Assembly: GCF_001571365.1 (NCBI RefSeq)
Contig: NZ_BCTQ01000003.1
Location: 186,001-250,000, forward strand
Origin: Achromobacter denitrificans NBRC 15125
GTDB taxonomy: Bacteria; Pseudomonadota; Gammaproteobacteria; Burkholderiales; Burkholderiaceae_B
DNA: 64,000 nucleotides
Direction: 5' to 3'
This document shows positions 1-7,731 of the stretch, one piece after another. The position numbers and the translations under genes were made by a program. Each line of letters begins with the position of its first letter. Position 1 is the stretch's first letter. The notes beneath the pieces were generated by a model. It had not been told where the DNA came from and did no database searches. It saw only the letters and a list, made by a program, of their open reading frames with translations.

Positions 1-462
1 CGGGCCGGGCCCGGCCGGCGTGTAGAGCTCGCCCGACAGCGTCATGCCGCCGACCTGCTCGCGCACGGCGCGGTGCGTCACTCCGTCGGCCAGGAATTCC
101 TGCACGAGTTGCGCGCGGGCGGTCCGGCGGCCGTCGCTGGCCTCGATCTCGACGGTCAAGGGCTCGGTGCGGTCGGGCGGGAACACCACGCGCTCCATGT
201 CCTGGCAGTCCATGGACCAGACGATGCCCATGGCCGAGGGCTCGGCGTAGCTGCCGGAGACCGGGCAGTCGCGCGCCAGGTCCAGGCTGCCGTCGTGGCC
301 GGCGATGAACACGGCCTGCGAGCGCCACGGCGCGCCGCACATCTGCATGCTGGCCGTCACGGTGACGAAGGCGTAGGCGGGAAAGCCGTCCATGCGGATA
401 TCGCGCGCCACGTCGATCAGGGCGCGCTCGGGGCTGACGGTGATGCGGGGCTGTTCGGTCAT
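1..462 (-). CDS. Acyl-CoA thioester hydrolase/BAAT N-terminal domain protein (partial, 3' end outside window)
   Basis: The first 154 residues are present; the gene runs off the left edge. The sequence carries the beta-sandwich N-terminal domain of the acyl-CoA thioesterase/bile acid-CoA:amino acid N-acyltransferase family: a WRSQAVFIAGHDGSLDLARD stretch, then PVSGSYAEPSAMGIVWSM near residues 70-90, followed by the linker GGMTLSGELYTPAG that in this family leads into an alpha/beta-hydrolase domain. The catalytic nucleophile would lie outside the window. The start ATG is preceded by GAGGAG, which overlaps the stop of the upstream Bug receptor gene; only 12 bases separate the two, so they are probably co-transcribed. 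Substrate unknown; hydrolysis of an acyl-CoA is the family role. The family assignment is clear but completeness cannot be judged. Confidence 0.8.
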   Translation of the reverse strand, partial: MTEQPRITVSPERALIDVARDIRMDGFPAYAFVTVTASMQMCGAPWRSQAVFIAGHDGSLDLARDCPVSGSYAEPSAMGIVWSMDCQDMERVVFPPDRTEPLTVEIEASDGRRTARAQLVQEFLADGVTHRAVREQVGGMTLSGELYTPAGPGP

Positions 463-474
463 CGCGGCGGCTCC

Positions 475-1461
475 TCAGCTCTTCAGGTCGGTCTTGGGCA
501 CGCCGTTGGCCTTGATGACCTGCGCCCACATGGCGGATTCCTCGGCGATGACGCGGTCCAGGTCGGCCGACGAGGTGAACTCGACGGTCACGCCCTGATC
601 GGCGAACTGCTGCACCAGGCTGGGATCGCGGGTGCCTTCGCGCACCGAGTTCTCCAGGGTCTGGACCACGGCGGCCGGCATGGCCGCGGGGCCCGAGATC
701 ATCATGCGGGTATAGAGTTCGAAGCCATCGAGCCCCGCCTCTTTCATCGTGGGCACGTCGGGCAGGCTGGACAGGCGCTTGTCGGACGTGACCGCCAGCA
801 CCTGGAGCTTGCCGGACTTGATGTTGGGCAGCGCCGACGTCGGGAAGTCGAACGTGCTCTGCACGGTGCCGGCCATCAGGTCCAGCAGCGCGGGGCCGCT
901 GCCCTTGTACGGCACGTCCTGGAACTGGGTGCCCGTCTTGGACTGGAAATGCAGCAGCGCCAGGTGGTTGATCACCCCGCGCCCCGCGTGCGCGCAAGTG
1001 ATGTCGCCCGGCTTCTTCTTGGCCAGGGCGATGAATTCCTGCACGTTCTTCACGCCCAGCGCGGGGCTGACGATCAGCAGCATGGGCGACTTGCCCATCG
1101 ATCCCAGCTGCTTGAAATCCGATTGCTGGTAAGGCAGGTTGTTGTAGAGCAAGGGGTTCAGGATCATGCCGTTGGTGCCGGCGAAACCCAGGGTGTAGCC
1201 GTCCGGCTCGGCGCGCGCCACCGCCACGGTGGCGATGATGGCCTGCCCGCCCGGGCGGTTCTCCACCACCACGCTCTGCTTCAGCGTCTTGCCCATGCGC
1301 TCGGCCAGGGCGCGCGCCGCGATGTCGGTCAGCCCGCCCGGGGCAAAGCCCACCAGCAAGCGCACGGGCCGGGTCGGGAAGGTGTTCTGGGCCCAGGCCG
1401 GGCGCGAGATCAGGGGCAGCGCGGCAAGCGCGCCCAGGGCATGGCGGCGGGTGAATCGCAT
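475..1461 (-). CDS. Bug-family (TTT) periplasmic solute-binding protein
   Basis: A 328-residue extracytoplasmic receptor of the tripartite tricarboxylate transporter type. A signal peptide ends at PAWAQ near residue 25; its n-region (FTRRHALGALA) has a twin-arginine-like pair, so Sec or Tat export are both possible. Family hallmarks follow: PVRLLVGFAPGGLTDIAARA, VVENRPGGQAI and the DGYTLGFAG segment. Start chosen at the ATG giving the complete signal peptide; the longer frame adds 19 residues with no function. No TctA/TctB membrane genes are nearby, which is usual for the many orphan Bug proteins of Bordetella relatives. It precedes an acyl-CoA thioesterase gene with a 12-base gap, so its ligand may be a carboxylic acid fed to CoA metabolism (inference). 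Confidence 0.9.
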   Translation of the reverse strand: MRFTRRHALGALAALPLISRPAWAQNTFPTRPVRLLVGFAPGGLTDIAARALAERMGKTLKQSVVVENRPGGQAIIATVAVARAEPDGYTLGFAGTNGMILNPLLYNNLPYQQSDFKQLGSMGKSPMLLIVSPALGVKNVQEFIALAKKKPGDITCAHAGRGVINHLALLHFQSKTGTQFQDVPYKGSGPALLDLMAGTVQSTFDFPTSALPNIKSGKLQVLAVTSDKRLSSLPDVPTMKEAGLDGFELYTRMMISGPAAMPAAVVQTLENSVREGTRDPSLVQQFADQGVTVEFTSSADLDRVIAEESAMWAQVIKANGVPKTDLKS

Positions 1462-1578
1462 ACGGCTCTCCAGGCAAGCACTACGCCCCCGCGCGCCAAC
1501 GCCCGCGGGGAAAAGCAATGAAAGGGGAAGGTCCCGCTGGCCGCCCGCCGTGGGGCGAGCGGCCGCGGAAAACGTATG

Positions 1579-1591
1579 TTGTATGCAATAC
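1579..1591. promoter_or_regulatory. Possible GntR-type operator upstream of the Bug receptor gene
   Basis: The string TTGTATGCAATAC lies 118 bases upstream of the receptor start in an otherwise uninformative stretch. It contains GTAT-GCA-ATAC as a short inverted repeat and resembles TTGTATACAA-like sites bound by FCD-type GntR regulators. No regulator gene adjoins, so this is a weak call. Confidence 0.25.
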
Positions 1592-1690
1592 CACGGATGG
1601 GCTATCTAGGGATATCCCGAAGCGCCCTGGGCGCCATATTCCGCCAAACGGTATTTGGTATGCGATCCGGGCCGAACTGGGCAGGATCGA

Positions 1691-1810
1691 CTTGGTCCGG
1701 CTTGGCTCCGTCTGGCTCCGGCTGGCTCGGTCTGGCCCCGCCCGACCCGGCGCGGCCCGGTTCGGTTCGGCTTGACTTGGCTTGGCCCGGTCTGGCCAGG
1801 CCTGGCCGAC
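1691..1810. repeat. Degenerate pentanucleotide tandem tract (YYNGG)
   Basis: Twenty-four consecutive 5-base units stay in register from 1691 to 1810, for example CTTGG, TCCGG, CTTGG, then TTCGG, TTCGG, later CTTGG, CTTGG, CCCGG, TCTGG. Eighteen of the 24 units end in GG, and the first bases are almost always pyrimidines. The phase may extend back to about 1671 (ACTGG, GCAGG). The tract abuts the stop codon of the DUF1415 gene on the minus strand. The rest of the 1462-1690 interval shows no gene. Confidence 0.75.
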
Positions 1811-2368
1811 TCAGCCCTTGATCATGAGTTTCTTCCATCCTTCGATGCCCAGGCGGCGCATCGTATCGATGTTCTTCTCGTAGATCTCGGCGGCGTCGGG
1901 GAAGGATTCCACCGCGCGGTCGATGCTGTCTTCGCGCAGCAGGTGCAGGATGGGATACGGCGAGCGGTTCGTGTAGTTGGAGATGTCGTCCGGCTCGGTA
2001 TCCGCGAACTGGAACTGCGGGTGGAAGGTGGCCACCTGCAACTCGCCCACCAGGCGCATGCGCTTGAGCAGCCGGTCCGACAGGTCCTCGAAGTCGTTGA
2101 ACTCCAGGAAGTCGTCCAGCGCGTCGGGCAGGATCAGCAGGGTCGTGTCGATCTGCTCGGGATCGGTTTCGGCCAGCAAGGCCAACTCGTCCTGTAGATC
2201 GGTCAACACGCCTTCGGCGTCGGTGGCGTCGCTGACGGCAAAGCGGATCTGGTCCTTGACCTGCACCGCCTTGGCGAAAGGACAGAGATTCAGGCCGATG
2301 ACGGCCTGGTTCAGCCAATGCCTGGTTTCCGCGACCACATTGGCATACGCATCGGAAGTGGAAATCAT
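1811..2368 (-). CDS. DUF1415 family protein
   Basis: A complete 185-residue cytosolic protein matching the uncharacterised DUF1415 family, with the typical N-terminal segment WLNQAVIGLNLCPFAK (residues about 18-33) containing the conserved NLCPFA motif, a long acidic helical middle, and NYTNRSPYPILHLLRE near residue 133. No transmembrane or signal segment is visible. Its start codon overlaps the stop of the M20 peptidase gene by four bases (ATGA), so the two are translationally coupled. Biochemical function is unknown for the family; the coupling to a dipeptidase hints at a housekeeping role in peptide or amino-acid metabolism but proves nothing. A pentanucleotide repeat tract begins directly after its stop. 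Confidence 0.85.
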   Translation of the reverse strand: MISTSDAYANVVAETRHWLNQAVIGLNLCPFAKAVQVKDQIRFAVSDATDAEGVLTDLQDELALLAETDPEQIDTTLLILPDALDDFLEFNDFEDLSDRLLKRMRLVGELQVATFHPQFQFADTEPDDISNYTNRSPYPILHLLREDSIDRAVESFPDAAEIYEKNIDTMRRLGIEGWKKLMIKG

Positions 2369-3834
2369 ACCGGCATCGCCGCCATGGTCTGGGCCACGGC
2401 CGCGGTCAGCTTCTTGCCGTAAGGGACGTGCAGGAATTCATTGGGGCCGTGGGCGTTGGATTTCGGGCCGAGCACGCCGCAGACCATGAACTGGGCCTTG
2501 GGGAAGCCCTTCTGCAGGATGCTCATCAGCGGAATCGTGCCGCCCTGGCCGATGTAGCCGCAGGGCGCGCCGTAGTACTGCTGGGACGCGGCGTCCAGCG
2601 CGCGGGTCAGCCACTGTTCGGACGCGGGCGCGTTCCAGCCGGTGGCCGCGCCTTCGTTGGCCTTGAAGATCACCTTGGCGTTGTAGGGCGCGTCGGCTTC
2701 CAGCAGCGCCTTGATTTCCTCCGAGGCGGCCACGGCGTCCACCAGCGGGGGCAGGCGCAGCGACAGCTTGAAGGCGGTGCGCGGGCGCAGCACGTTGCCG
2801 GCGCTGGAGAGCGGCGGCAGGCCTTCGGCGCCCGTCACCGACAGCGTCGGACGCCAGGTGCGGTTCAGCAAGGCCTCTTCGGGCTCGGTCGTCATGGGCA
2901 GCACGAAGCCGCCCTCGGCGCCGCAGCTCCAGGGGAAACGGCGCCAGACCTCGTCGCCCAGGATGCGGGCGGTGGCATGCACCTGCTCGATGCGGTCGGC
3001 GGGGATGTCGCAATGCAGGCTTTGCGGCAGCAGGCGGCCGGTGCCGCTGTCTTCCAGGCGGTCCAGCAGGTGGCGCAGGATGCGGAACGACGAGGGCACG
3101 ACGCCGCTGGAGTCGCCCGAGTGCACGCCTTCGTCCAGCACCTGCACTTCCAGGGTGCCCGACACCATGCCGCGCAGCGAAGTGGTCATCCAGAGCTGGT
3201 CGTAGTTGCCCGCGCCCGAATCCAGGCAGACCACCAGCGCCACATTGCCCAGGCGGTCGCGCAGCGCGTCCACGTAGGGCAGCAGGTCGTAGCTGCCGGA
3301 CTCTTCACAGGTTTCGACGATGCCCACGCAGCGCGGGCGGGGAATGCCCTGCTTGTCCAGCGCCATGATGGCGGTCAGCGAGGCGTACACGGCGTAGCCG
3401 TCGTCCGCGCCGCCGCGGCCGTACAGCTTGCCGTCTTCGTACTTGGGCGTCCAGGGCCCCAGGCCCGCGCGCCAGCCGGAGAATTCGGGCTGCTTGTCCA
3501 GGTGACCGTACAGCAGCACGGTATCGCCGTTGTCGCTGCGGGTGGCCGGCGCGTCGAAGAAGATGACGGGCGTGCGGCCCGGCAGGCGCACCACTTCCAG
3601 CTTCAGGCCGGATACCTTCTGCGCCTCGACCCATTGCGCGGCGTCGCGCACCACGCGCTCGATGAACGCATTCTTTTCCCAATCGGCGTCGAAGGCCGGG
3701 CTTTTGGCGGGGATCGCGATGTAGTCGGTCAGCGCCGGGATGATCTCGTTGTCCCATTTGTCGTCCACGAAAGCCTGCAGGGCCTTCGGATCGAGGGTGG
3801 GCGGAAGAGCGTCTTCGGGGATGCGTGCGTTCAT
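2365..3834 (-). CDS. M20 family metallopeptidase (dipeptidase, CNDP/DUG1-like)
   Basis: A 489-residue zinc-dependent peptidase of the M20 family. Metal-site motifs are visible in order: LLYGHLDKQPEF (His and Asp of the first zinc ligand set, about residue 110), GRGGADDGYAVYA (bridging Asp), ETCEESGSYDL (catalytic and ligand Glu pair, about residue 178) and a C-terminal HGPNEFLHVPYG with the last His. The insert between these is the dimerisation domain. The start was set at MNARIPEDALPP rather than at an in-frame upstream codon because the upstream 13 residues are low quality and an AGGATC element precedes the chosen ATG. Expected to hydrolyse dipeptides in the cytosol; exact specificity cannot be read. 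The downstream DUF1415 gene overlaps by four bases. Confidence 0.9.
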   Translation of the reverse strand: MNARIPEDALPPTLDPKALQAFVDDKWDNEIIPALTDYIAIPAKSPAFDADWEKNAFIERVVRDAAQWVEAQKVSGLKLEVVRLPGRTPVIFFDAPATRSDNGDTVLLYGHLDKQPEFSGWRAGLGPWTPKYEDGKLYGRGGADDGYAVYASLTAIMALDKQGIPRPRCVGIVETCEESGSYDLLPYVDALRDRLGNVALVVCLDSGAGNYDQLWMTTSLRGMVSGTLEVQVLDEGVHSGDSSGVVPSSFRILRHLLDRLEDSGTGRLLPQSLHCDIPADRIEQVHATARILGDEVWRRFPWSCGAEGGFVLPMTTEPEEALLNRTWRPTLSVTGAEGLPPLSSAGNVLRPRTAFKLSLRLPPLVDAVAASEEIKALLEADAPYNAKVIFKANEGAATGWNAPASEQWLTRALDAASQQYYGAPCGYIGQGGTIPLMSILQKGFPKAQFMVCGVLGPKSNAHGPNEFLHVPYGKKLTAAVAQTMAAMPV

Positions 3835-3958
3835 GGCGCGGGATCCTGTAGAGGTGCGTGCGGGGATGGACAATCCGCTATTTTATGCCCGTCCGGGGCC
3901 GGCGGGCCGGACGCGTTGCGCGCCAGGCCCCTTCCGCCCGCGAAAGCCGCCGCCCGCG

Positions 3959-5248
3959 CTACTGGAAGCGCGTCAGGTGGATCAGCAGGGTCCGGTCCGG
4001 ATTGGCCTGCAGCACGGCGGTCAGGCCCTGCTCGTAGTCGGGCATGGTCAGGTCGTCGAAGACTTGCGTCTGATACTGCCCGCCGCCGTCCTTGACCGTC
4101 ATGGAGAAGGCGGCCTGCCGGTCTCCGACCTGCAATGTGGGCACGCCCACGTCGCCGCCGGTCCGCGCCGGGACGATCGCCGCCACGATGGCGCTCTTGG
4201 GCACCTCGCGGGTCGAGCACTCCGTGCTCAGCGTGGGATTGCCCAGCAGGCTGGCGACCTCCAGCTGGTCCGCGTCGTCCAGTTTCTTGGGGTCGATCAC
4301 CAGTATCGCCGTCTTGAACAGGCGGTCCGACACCGTTTTCGCGCCCGGAAAGCCGGTCTCGCCCTGCCGTTCCGCCGCCACCGCATGGCAGCCGCGCGAC
4401 GCCCGGGTGGTCAGCGAATCCAGCACCTGGCCCAGCCGCTGCGGGTTGGCCAGGTCGCTGGCGGAAATGCGCACCACGTTGCTGCACACGACCTGGTTGC
4501 GGCCGTCGTCGGCGCTGACGATCGCGTCGCTGCCCAGCGTGCTTCCCGGACGCAGCCCGCCCTGGATCCGGCCGCTCACCTGGTGCTGGGTCGGCACGGA
4601 AAACGACGACGGGGAATGGCTGCCCGGGCTGCCCGGGATCTGGATGGCGCCTTCGGCCCGCATATGCAGCACCTGCGTCTGCCGCGGGGTGGCCTGCGGC
4701 ACCTCGGGCGGCTCGGCCTTCAGCTTGCCGATCAGGTCGGCCAGCAGCTCGTTCGCCTGCTGCATCGCCACGTGGCGGTCCGCCATGACGGCCATTTCAT
4801 CCTGGACTTCGCCCAGGCAATCGCGCAGGCGGGAGGCGTCAGAGAGCGTGGGCGTATGTTGGGGCCGGACCAGGGCCAGGGCCTCGTCCAGGCGGTCGCC
4901 CACCCGCGCCAGGCGCTCGCCATGCTCCAGCTCTTCCTGCGCCAGCGCCTGCAGCACCTGCTGGCATTCGTGGACCAGCTGTTGCTGGGAGACGATTTCC
5001 CGCGCCCCCTTCGACACGGCCCCCGCGCTCGGAATAATCGCGTTCCGATCTGTGAAATCCGGCTTGAACGAGGTGGGGTATTGGGCTTCCAGGTCGTCGT
5101 GCTGCCCTTGCTTGGCGCTGTCGATCCGCTCCAGCAGCTCGGCCAGCGCGGTGTAGCGGTTGACGGTCTGGACGTGATCCTGCCTGAGGTCCTGGACTTC
5201 ACTGCTCAGGAGCGTGGCGCCTGATCGCAAAGCGGCAATGTCATTCAT
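3959..5248 (-). CDS. Uncharacterised coiled-coil protein, 429 residues
   Basis: I do not recognise this protein. The start is well supported: AAGGGGAA sits at good distance before the ATG. Residues 1-190 are rich in Leu, Glu, Gln and Asp with heptad-like spacing (EVQDLRQDHVQTVNRY, LAELLERIDSAKQGQ, later QDEMAVMADRHVAMQQANELL), predicting alpha-helical coiled coil. Residues about 190-240 form a Pro/Ser/Gly-rich linker. The C-terminal half is mixed alpha/beta with a hydrophobic strand ending in acid (TAILVIDPKKLDD) and another strand SAIVAAIVPAR, faintly like the Walker B and sensor strands of P-loop enzymes, but no Walker A is seen. There is no signal peptide or transmembrane segment. It stands alone between a peptidase gene and a chemoreceptor gene. 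A secreted effector or structural factor is possible but unsupported. Confidence 0.6.
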   Translation of the reverse strand: MNDIAALRSGATLLSSEVQDLRQDHVQTVNRYTALAELLERIDSAKQGQHDDLEAQYPTSFKPDFTDRNAIIPSAGAVSKGAREIVSQQQLVHECQQVLQALAQEELEHGERLARVGDRLDEALALVRPQHTPTLSDASRLRDCLGEVQDEMAVMADRHVAMQQANELLADLIGKLKAEPPEVPQATPRQTQVLHMRAEGAIQIPGSPGSHSPSSFSVPTQHQVSGRIQGGLRPGSTLGSDAIVSADDGRNQVVCSNVVRISASDLANPQRLGQVLDSLTTRASRGCHAVAAERQGETGFPGAKTVSDRLFKTAILVIDPKKLDDADQLEVASLLGNPTLSTECSTREVPKSAIVAAIVPARTGGDVGVPTLQVGDRQAAFSMTVKDGGGQYQTQVFDDLTMPDYEQGLTAVLQANPDRTLLIHLTRFQ

Positions 5249-5312
5249 GGAAATTCCCCTTGGCTCAGTGGGCGGGAGCGCGGAAGGTCGGCTCCACCCA
5301 ACTTGAGTAACG

Positions 5313-5345
5313 GATCCATCGCGCCGGTTCCGGTCGCGATGGATC
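5313..5345. terminator. Inverted repeat with perfect 11-base arms, possible terminator of the chemoreceptor gene
   Basis: GATCCATCGCG at 5313-5323 pairs perfectly with CGCGATGGATC at 5335-5345 around an 11-base spacer. It lies between the chemoreceptor stop and the start of the unknown 429-residue gene, both on the minus strand. No T-run follows on either strand, so a factor-independent terminator is not certain; a protein-binding palindrome is the alternative. Confidence 0.45.
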
Positions 5346-5425
5346 GGGGACGCGCCGAGGGCGCCGGGGCCCCGATGCCGCGGGAAGCGTCCGGGCGGCG
5401 CCGGATCTCCCCGCTTTTCCGCCCG

Positions 5426-7051
5426 TCAGGCGCCGATCAGCGCCGGCTCCGCGCCGCGGCCCAGGGCGGGCGCGTCGGCGTCGATCACCTGGCCGGCCTG
5501 CAGCTTGAACACCGCCACGGCTTCGCGCAGGCGCTGGGCCTGGGTTTCCAGAGAGGCCGCGGACGCGGCGGCCTGCTCGACCAGGGCCGCGTTCTGCTGC
5601 GTCACGCTGTCCATTTGCGACACGGCCTGGTTCACCTGCTGGATCCCCTGCGACTGCTCTTCGGACGCGCTGGAGATTTCGTTGATGATGTCCGTGACGC
5701 GGCGCACCGAGGTCACGATCTCCTGCATGGTGGCGCCGGCGGCCTCCACCTGGTCGGAACCGACCGATACCTTCTGCACCGAGTCGTCGATCAGGCCCTT
5801 GATTTCCTTGGCGGCGGCGGCGCTGCGCTGCGCCAGGGCGCGCACTTCGCTGGCCACGACCGCGAAGCCCTTGCCCTGCTCGCCCGCCCGCGCCGCTTCC
5901 ACGGCCGCGTTCAGCGCCAGGATGTTGGTCTGGAAGGCGATGCCGTCGATCACGCCGACGATGTCGGCGATGCGGTTGGAACTGTCGGCGATGCCGCGCA
6001 TCGTGCCGACCACGTCGCCCACCGCCCGGCCGCCGCGCGTGGCCACCTCGGAGGCGGCCATCGCCAGTTCCGACGCGCTGCGCGAGCTTTCCGCGTTGTT
6101 GCGCACGGTGGACGACAGTTCGTCCATGCTGGCGGCGGTTTCCTCCAGGGAGGCCGCCTGCTGCTCGGTGCGCGACGACAGGTCGATGTTGCCCGCCGCG
6201 ATCTCGCGCGAGCCGGTATGGATTTCTTCCACGCCCAGGCGCACGGCCGAGACGGTGCGCGCCAGGCTGTCCTGCATGCGCTTGACGGCGCCGTACAGCA
6301 CGCCGATTTCATTGTTGCCGCGCTGCTCGATGCGGTTGGTCAGGTCGCCGGCGGCGATGCGATCGAACAGCCGTCCGGCCTCGTGCAGCGGGCGGAAGAC
6401 CGAACGCGCGAACACGGCGTACAGGCCCACCACCAGCACGCCCACGACGATCAAAAGACCGGCCAGCACGGCGATCGCGCCGTTGATGCGGGTGGATGCG
6501 TCGCGCGCGACGCGCAGGCCCACGTCGTCGGCGTAGTCCACGTATTTCTGGATGGCGGCGGTGAAGGTCAGGCCCAGGGGCGTCACCTTCTCAAGATTCA
6601 GGCGGCCGGCCTCCTGGGCGTTGCCGGCGCGGATGGCGGCGATCATCGGCACGATGGCGTCGCGCTGGTAGACGTCGAACGCCGCCAGCGCGGCTTCCAG
6701 CAGCGGCTTGCCTTGCGCCGAGGTCTCGGGCGTCTGGCGCGCGGTCTGGATCAGGTCGCTGGCTTTCTTGGTATAGCCCTCCAGGCGCTGCATGCTGGCC
6801 AGGTTGTCGATGCTTTTGCCTTCCATCAGCGCGGTCTGGGCCGCCAGCAGCACCAGCCGGGCGCGCAGCAGTTCGGCGCCGGCGTTGTTCACGGCGTTGG
6901 CGCGGACCAGGTTGGTGTCCAGCAGTACTTCGATGGAACCGCGATTGGAATCGAGTTGCTGGTGGACGGCGATGCCGGTTACCAGGAAAAGCGAGAAGAA
7001 AACGACTAAAGCGGTCGTCAAGACCGCGCGGATACTTAAATTCTTGAACAT
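5426..7051 (-). CDS. Methyl-accepting chemotaxis protein (Tar/Tsr class)
   Basis: A 541-residue inner-membrane chemoreceptor. Transmembrane helix 1 is near residues 8-28 ([20 protein letters not shown]), a four-helix-bundle type periplasmic sensor domain follows to about residue 190, then helix 2 ([21 protein letters not shown]) and a HAMP domain beginning [17 protein letters not shown]. The signalling tip has the strongly conserved [20 protein letters not shown] hairpin, flanked by methylation-type helices ([20 protein letters not shown]). The C-terminus ends [11 protein letters not shown] and lacks the NWETF-type CheR-binding pentapeptide. The ATG was chosen with GGAGTG six bases upstream; a GTG three codons earlier is the alternative. 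Ligand unknown. It is monocistronic and divergent from the ECF sigma factor gene. Confidence 0.93.
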   Translation of the reverse strand: MFKNLSIRAVLTTALVVFFSLFLVTGIAVHQQLDSNRGSIEVLLDTNLVRANAVNNAGAELLRARLVLLAAQTALMEGKSIDNLASMQRLEGYTKKASDLIQTARQTPETSAQGKPLLEAALAAFDVYQRDAIVPMIAAIRAGNAQEAGRLNLEKVTPLGLTFTAAIQKYVDYADDVGLRVARDASTRINGAIAVLAGLLIVVGVLVVGLYAVFARSVFRPLHEAGRLFDRIAAGDLTNRIEQRGNNEIGVLYGAVKRMQDSLARTVSAVRLGVEEIHTGSREIAAGNIDLSSRTEQQAASLEETAASMDELSSTVRNNAESSRSASELAMAASEVATRGGRAVGDVVGTMRGIADSSNRIADIVGVIDGIAFQTNILALNAAVEAARAGEQGKGFAVVASEVRALAQRSAAAAKEIKGLIDDSVQKVSVGSDQVEAAGATMQEIVTSVRRVTDIINEISSASEEQSQGIQQVNQAVSQMDSVTQQNAALVEQAAASAASLETQAQRLREAVAVFKLQAGQVIDADAPALGRGAEPALIGA

Positions 7052-7178
7052 GGGGGGCACTCCGGGGTTGCATAAAGCTCCCCCCTATTACGGCGCCGTG
7101 CAATGAAAAGTTAAATATCTCATTGGGTTACATCGCCGTGACCGCGCCCCGCGCGGCGCCCGCTTGTCTAATAAAATT

Positions 7179-7197
7179 AACAACGATTATCATTATC
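7179..7197. promoter_or_regulatory. Fur box upstream of the ECF sigma factor gene
   Basis: Read on the minus strand the 19 bases are GATAATGATAATCGTTGTT, matching 16 of 19 positions of the classical Fur consensus GATAATGATAATCATTATC. It lies 28 bases before the sigma factor start in an AT-rich patch, the expected place for iron repression of a fecI-type gene. Its presence inside the longest open frame also argues against the upstream ATG as the start. Confidence 0.8.
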
Positions 7198-7224
7198 AGC
7201 TTTCAAGCATTGCGAGACTCCACC

Positions 7225-7731
7225 GTGACGGCGGCCAACCAGCCTGCGGCGCACCATGCCCTGAACGCCCTCTACCTCGACCACCATGGATGGCTGGCGG
7301 GCTGGCTCCGCCGCCGGCTGGGATGCGCGCACGACGCCGCCGACCTCTCGCACGATACCTACGAGCGCCTGCTGCGCTCCGGCCGGCTGCCCGAGGCCGG
7401 CCAGGCGCGCGCCTTCCTCACGCAGATCGCCAAGGGGCTGGTGGTCGACCTGTTCCGCCGCCGCTCGCTGGAGACGGCCTACCTGGAAGCGCTCGCCCAG
7501 TTGCCCGAGGCGCACATGCCCTCGGCCGAGGCGCGGGCGCTGGCGCTGGAAACCCTGATCGCCGTGGACGCCGCGCTGGACGCCCTGCCCGCCCGGGCGC
7601 GGCAGGTCTTCATCCTGTCGCGCTTCGAAGGGCTCAAATATTCCGAGATCGCGCAGCGCCTGGACGTGTCCGTCGCGCTGGTGCGCAAGCACATGCTGCG
7701 CGCCGCGCAGGCCTGCATGGCGGCGCTGTGA
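7225..7731 (+). CDS. ECF sigma factor, FecI-like (iron starvation)
   Basis: A 168-residue group IV sigma factor. Region 2 is seen as LDHHGWLAGWLRRRLGCAHDAADLSHDTYERLLRS-type sequence and region 4 as ALPARARQVFILSRFEGLKYSEIAQRLDVSVALVRKHM, the helix-turn-helix for the -35 element. A GTG start at 7225 is chosen because the next in-frame upstream ATG (7123) would place the Fur box inside the coding region. It overlaps the downstream anti-sigma gene through a GTGA junction and is followed by a TonB receptor, the standard FecI-FecR-FecA type surface-signalling arrangement. It is expected to be repressed by Fur with iron and to drive the receptor gene when a ferric siderophore is bound. Confidence 0.9.
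   Translation: MTAANQPAAHHALNALYLDHHGWLAGWLRRRLGCAHDAADLSHDTYERLLRSGRLPEAGQARAFLTQIAKGLVVDLFRRRSLETAYLEALAQLPEAHMPSAEARALALETLIAVDAALDALPARARQVFILSRFEGLKYSEIAQRLDVSVALVRKHMLRAAQACMAAL

Noticed and set aside
1691-1810. CRISPR array or phase-variable repeat
   Set aside because: Units are 5 bases with no spacers, and they are too degenerate for efficient slippage; described only as a degenerate tract.
3959-5248. Type III secretion effector annotation
   Set aside because: The layout is suggestive but no chaperone, apparatus gene or known effector domain is nearby, so it was left as unknown.
7123-7224. Upstream ATG start for the ECF sigma factor
   Set aside because: It would put the Fur box inside the coding sequence and add a non-family hydrophobic N-terminus; GTG at 7225 is preferred.
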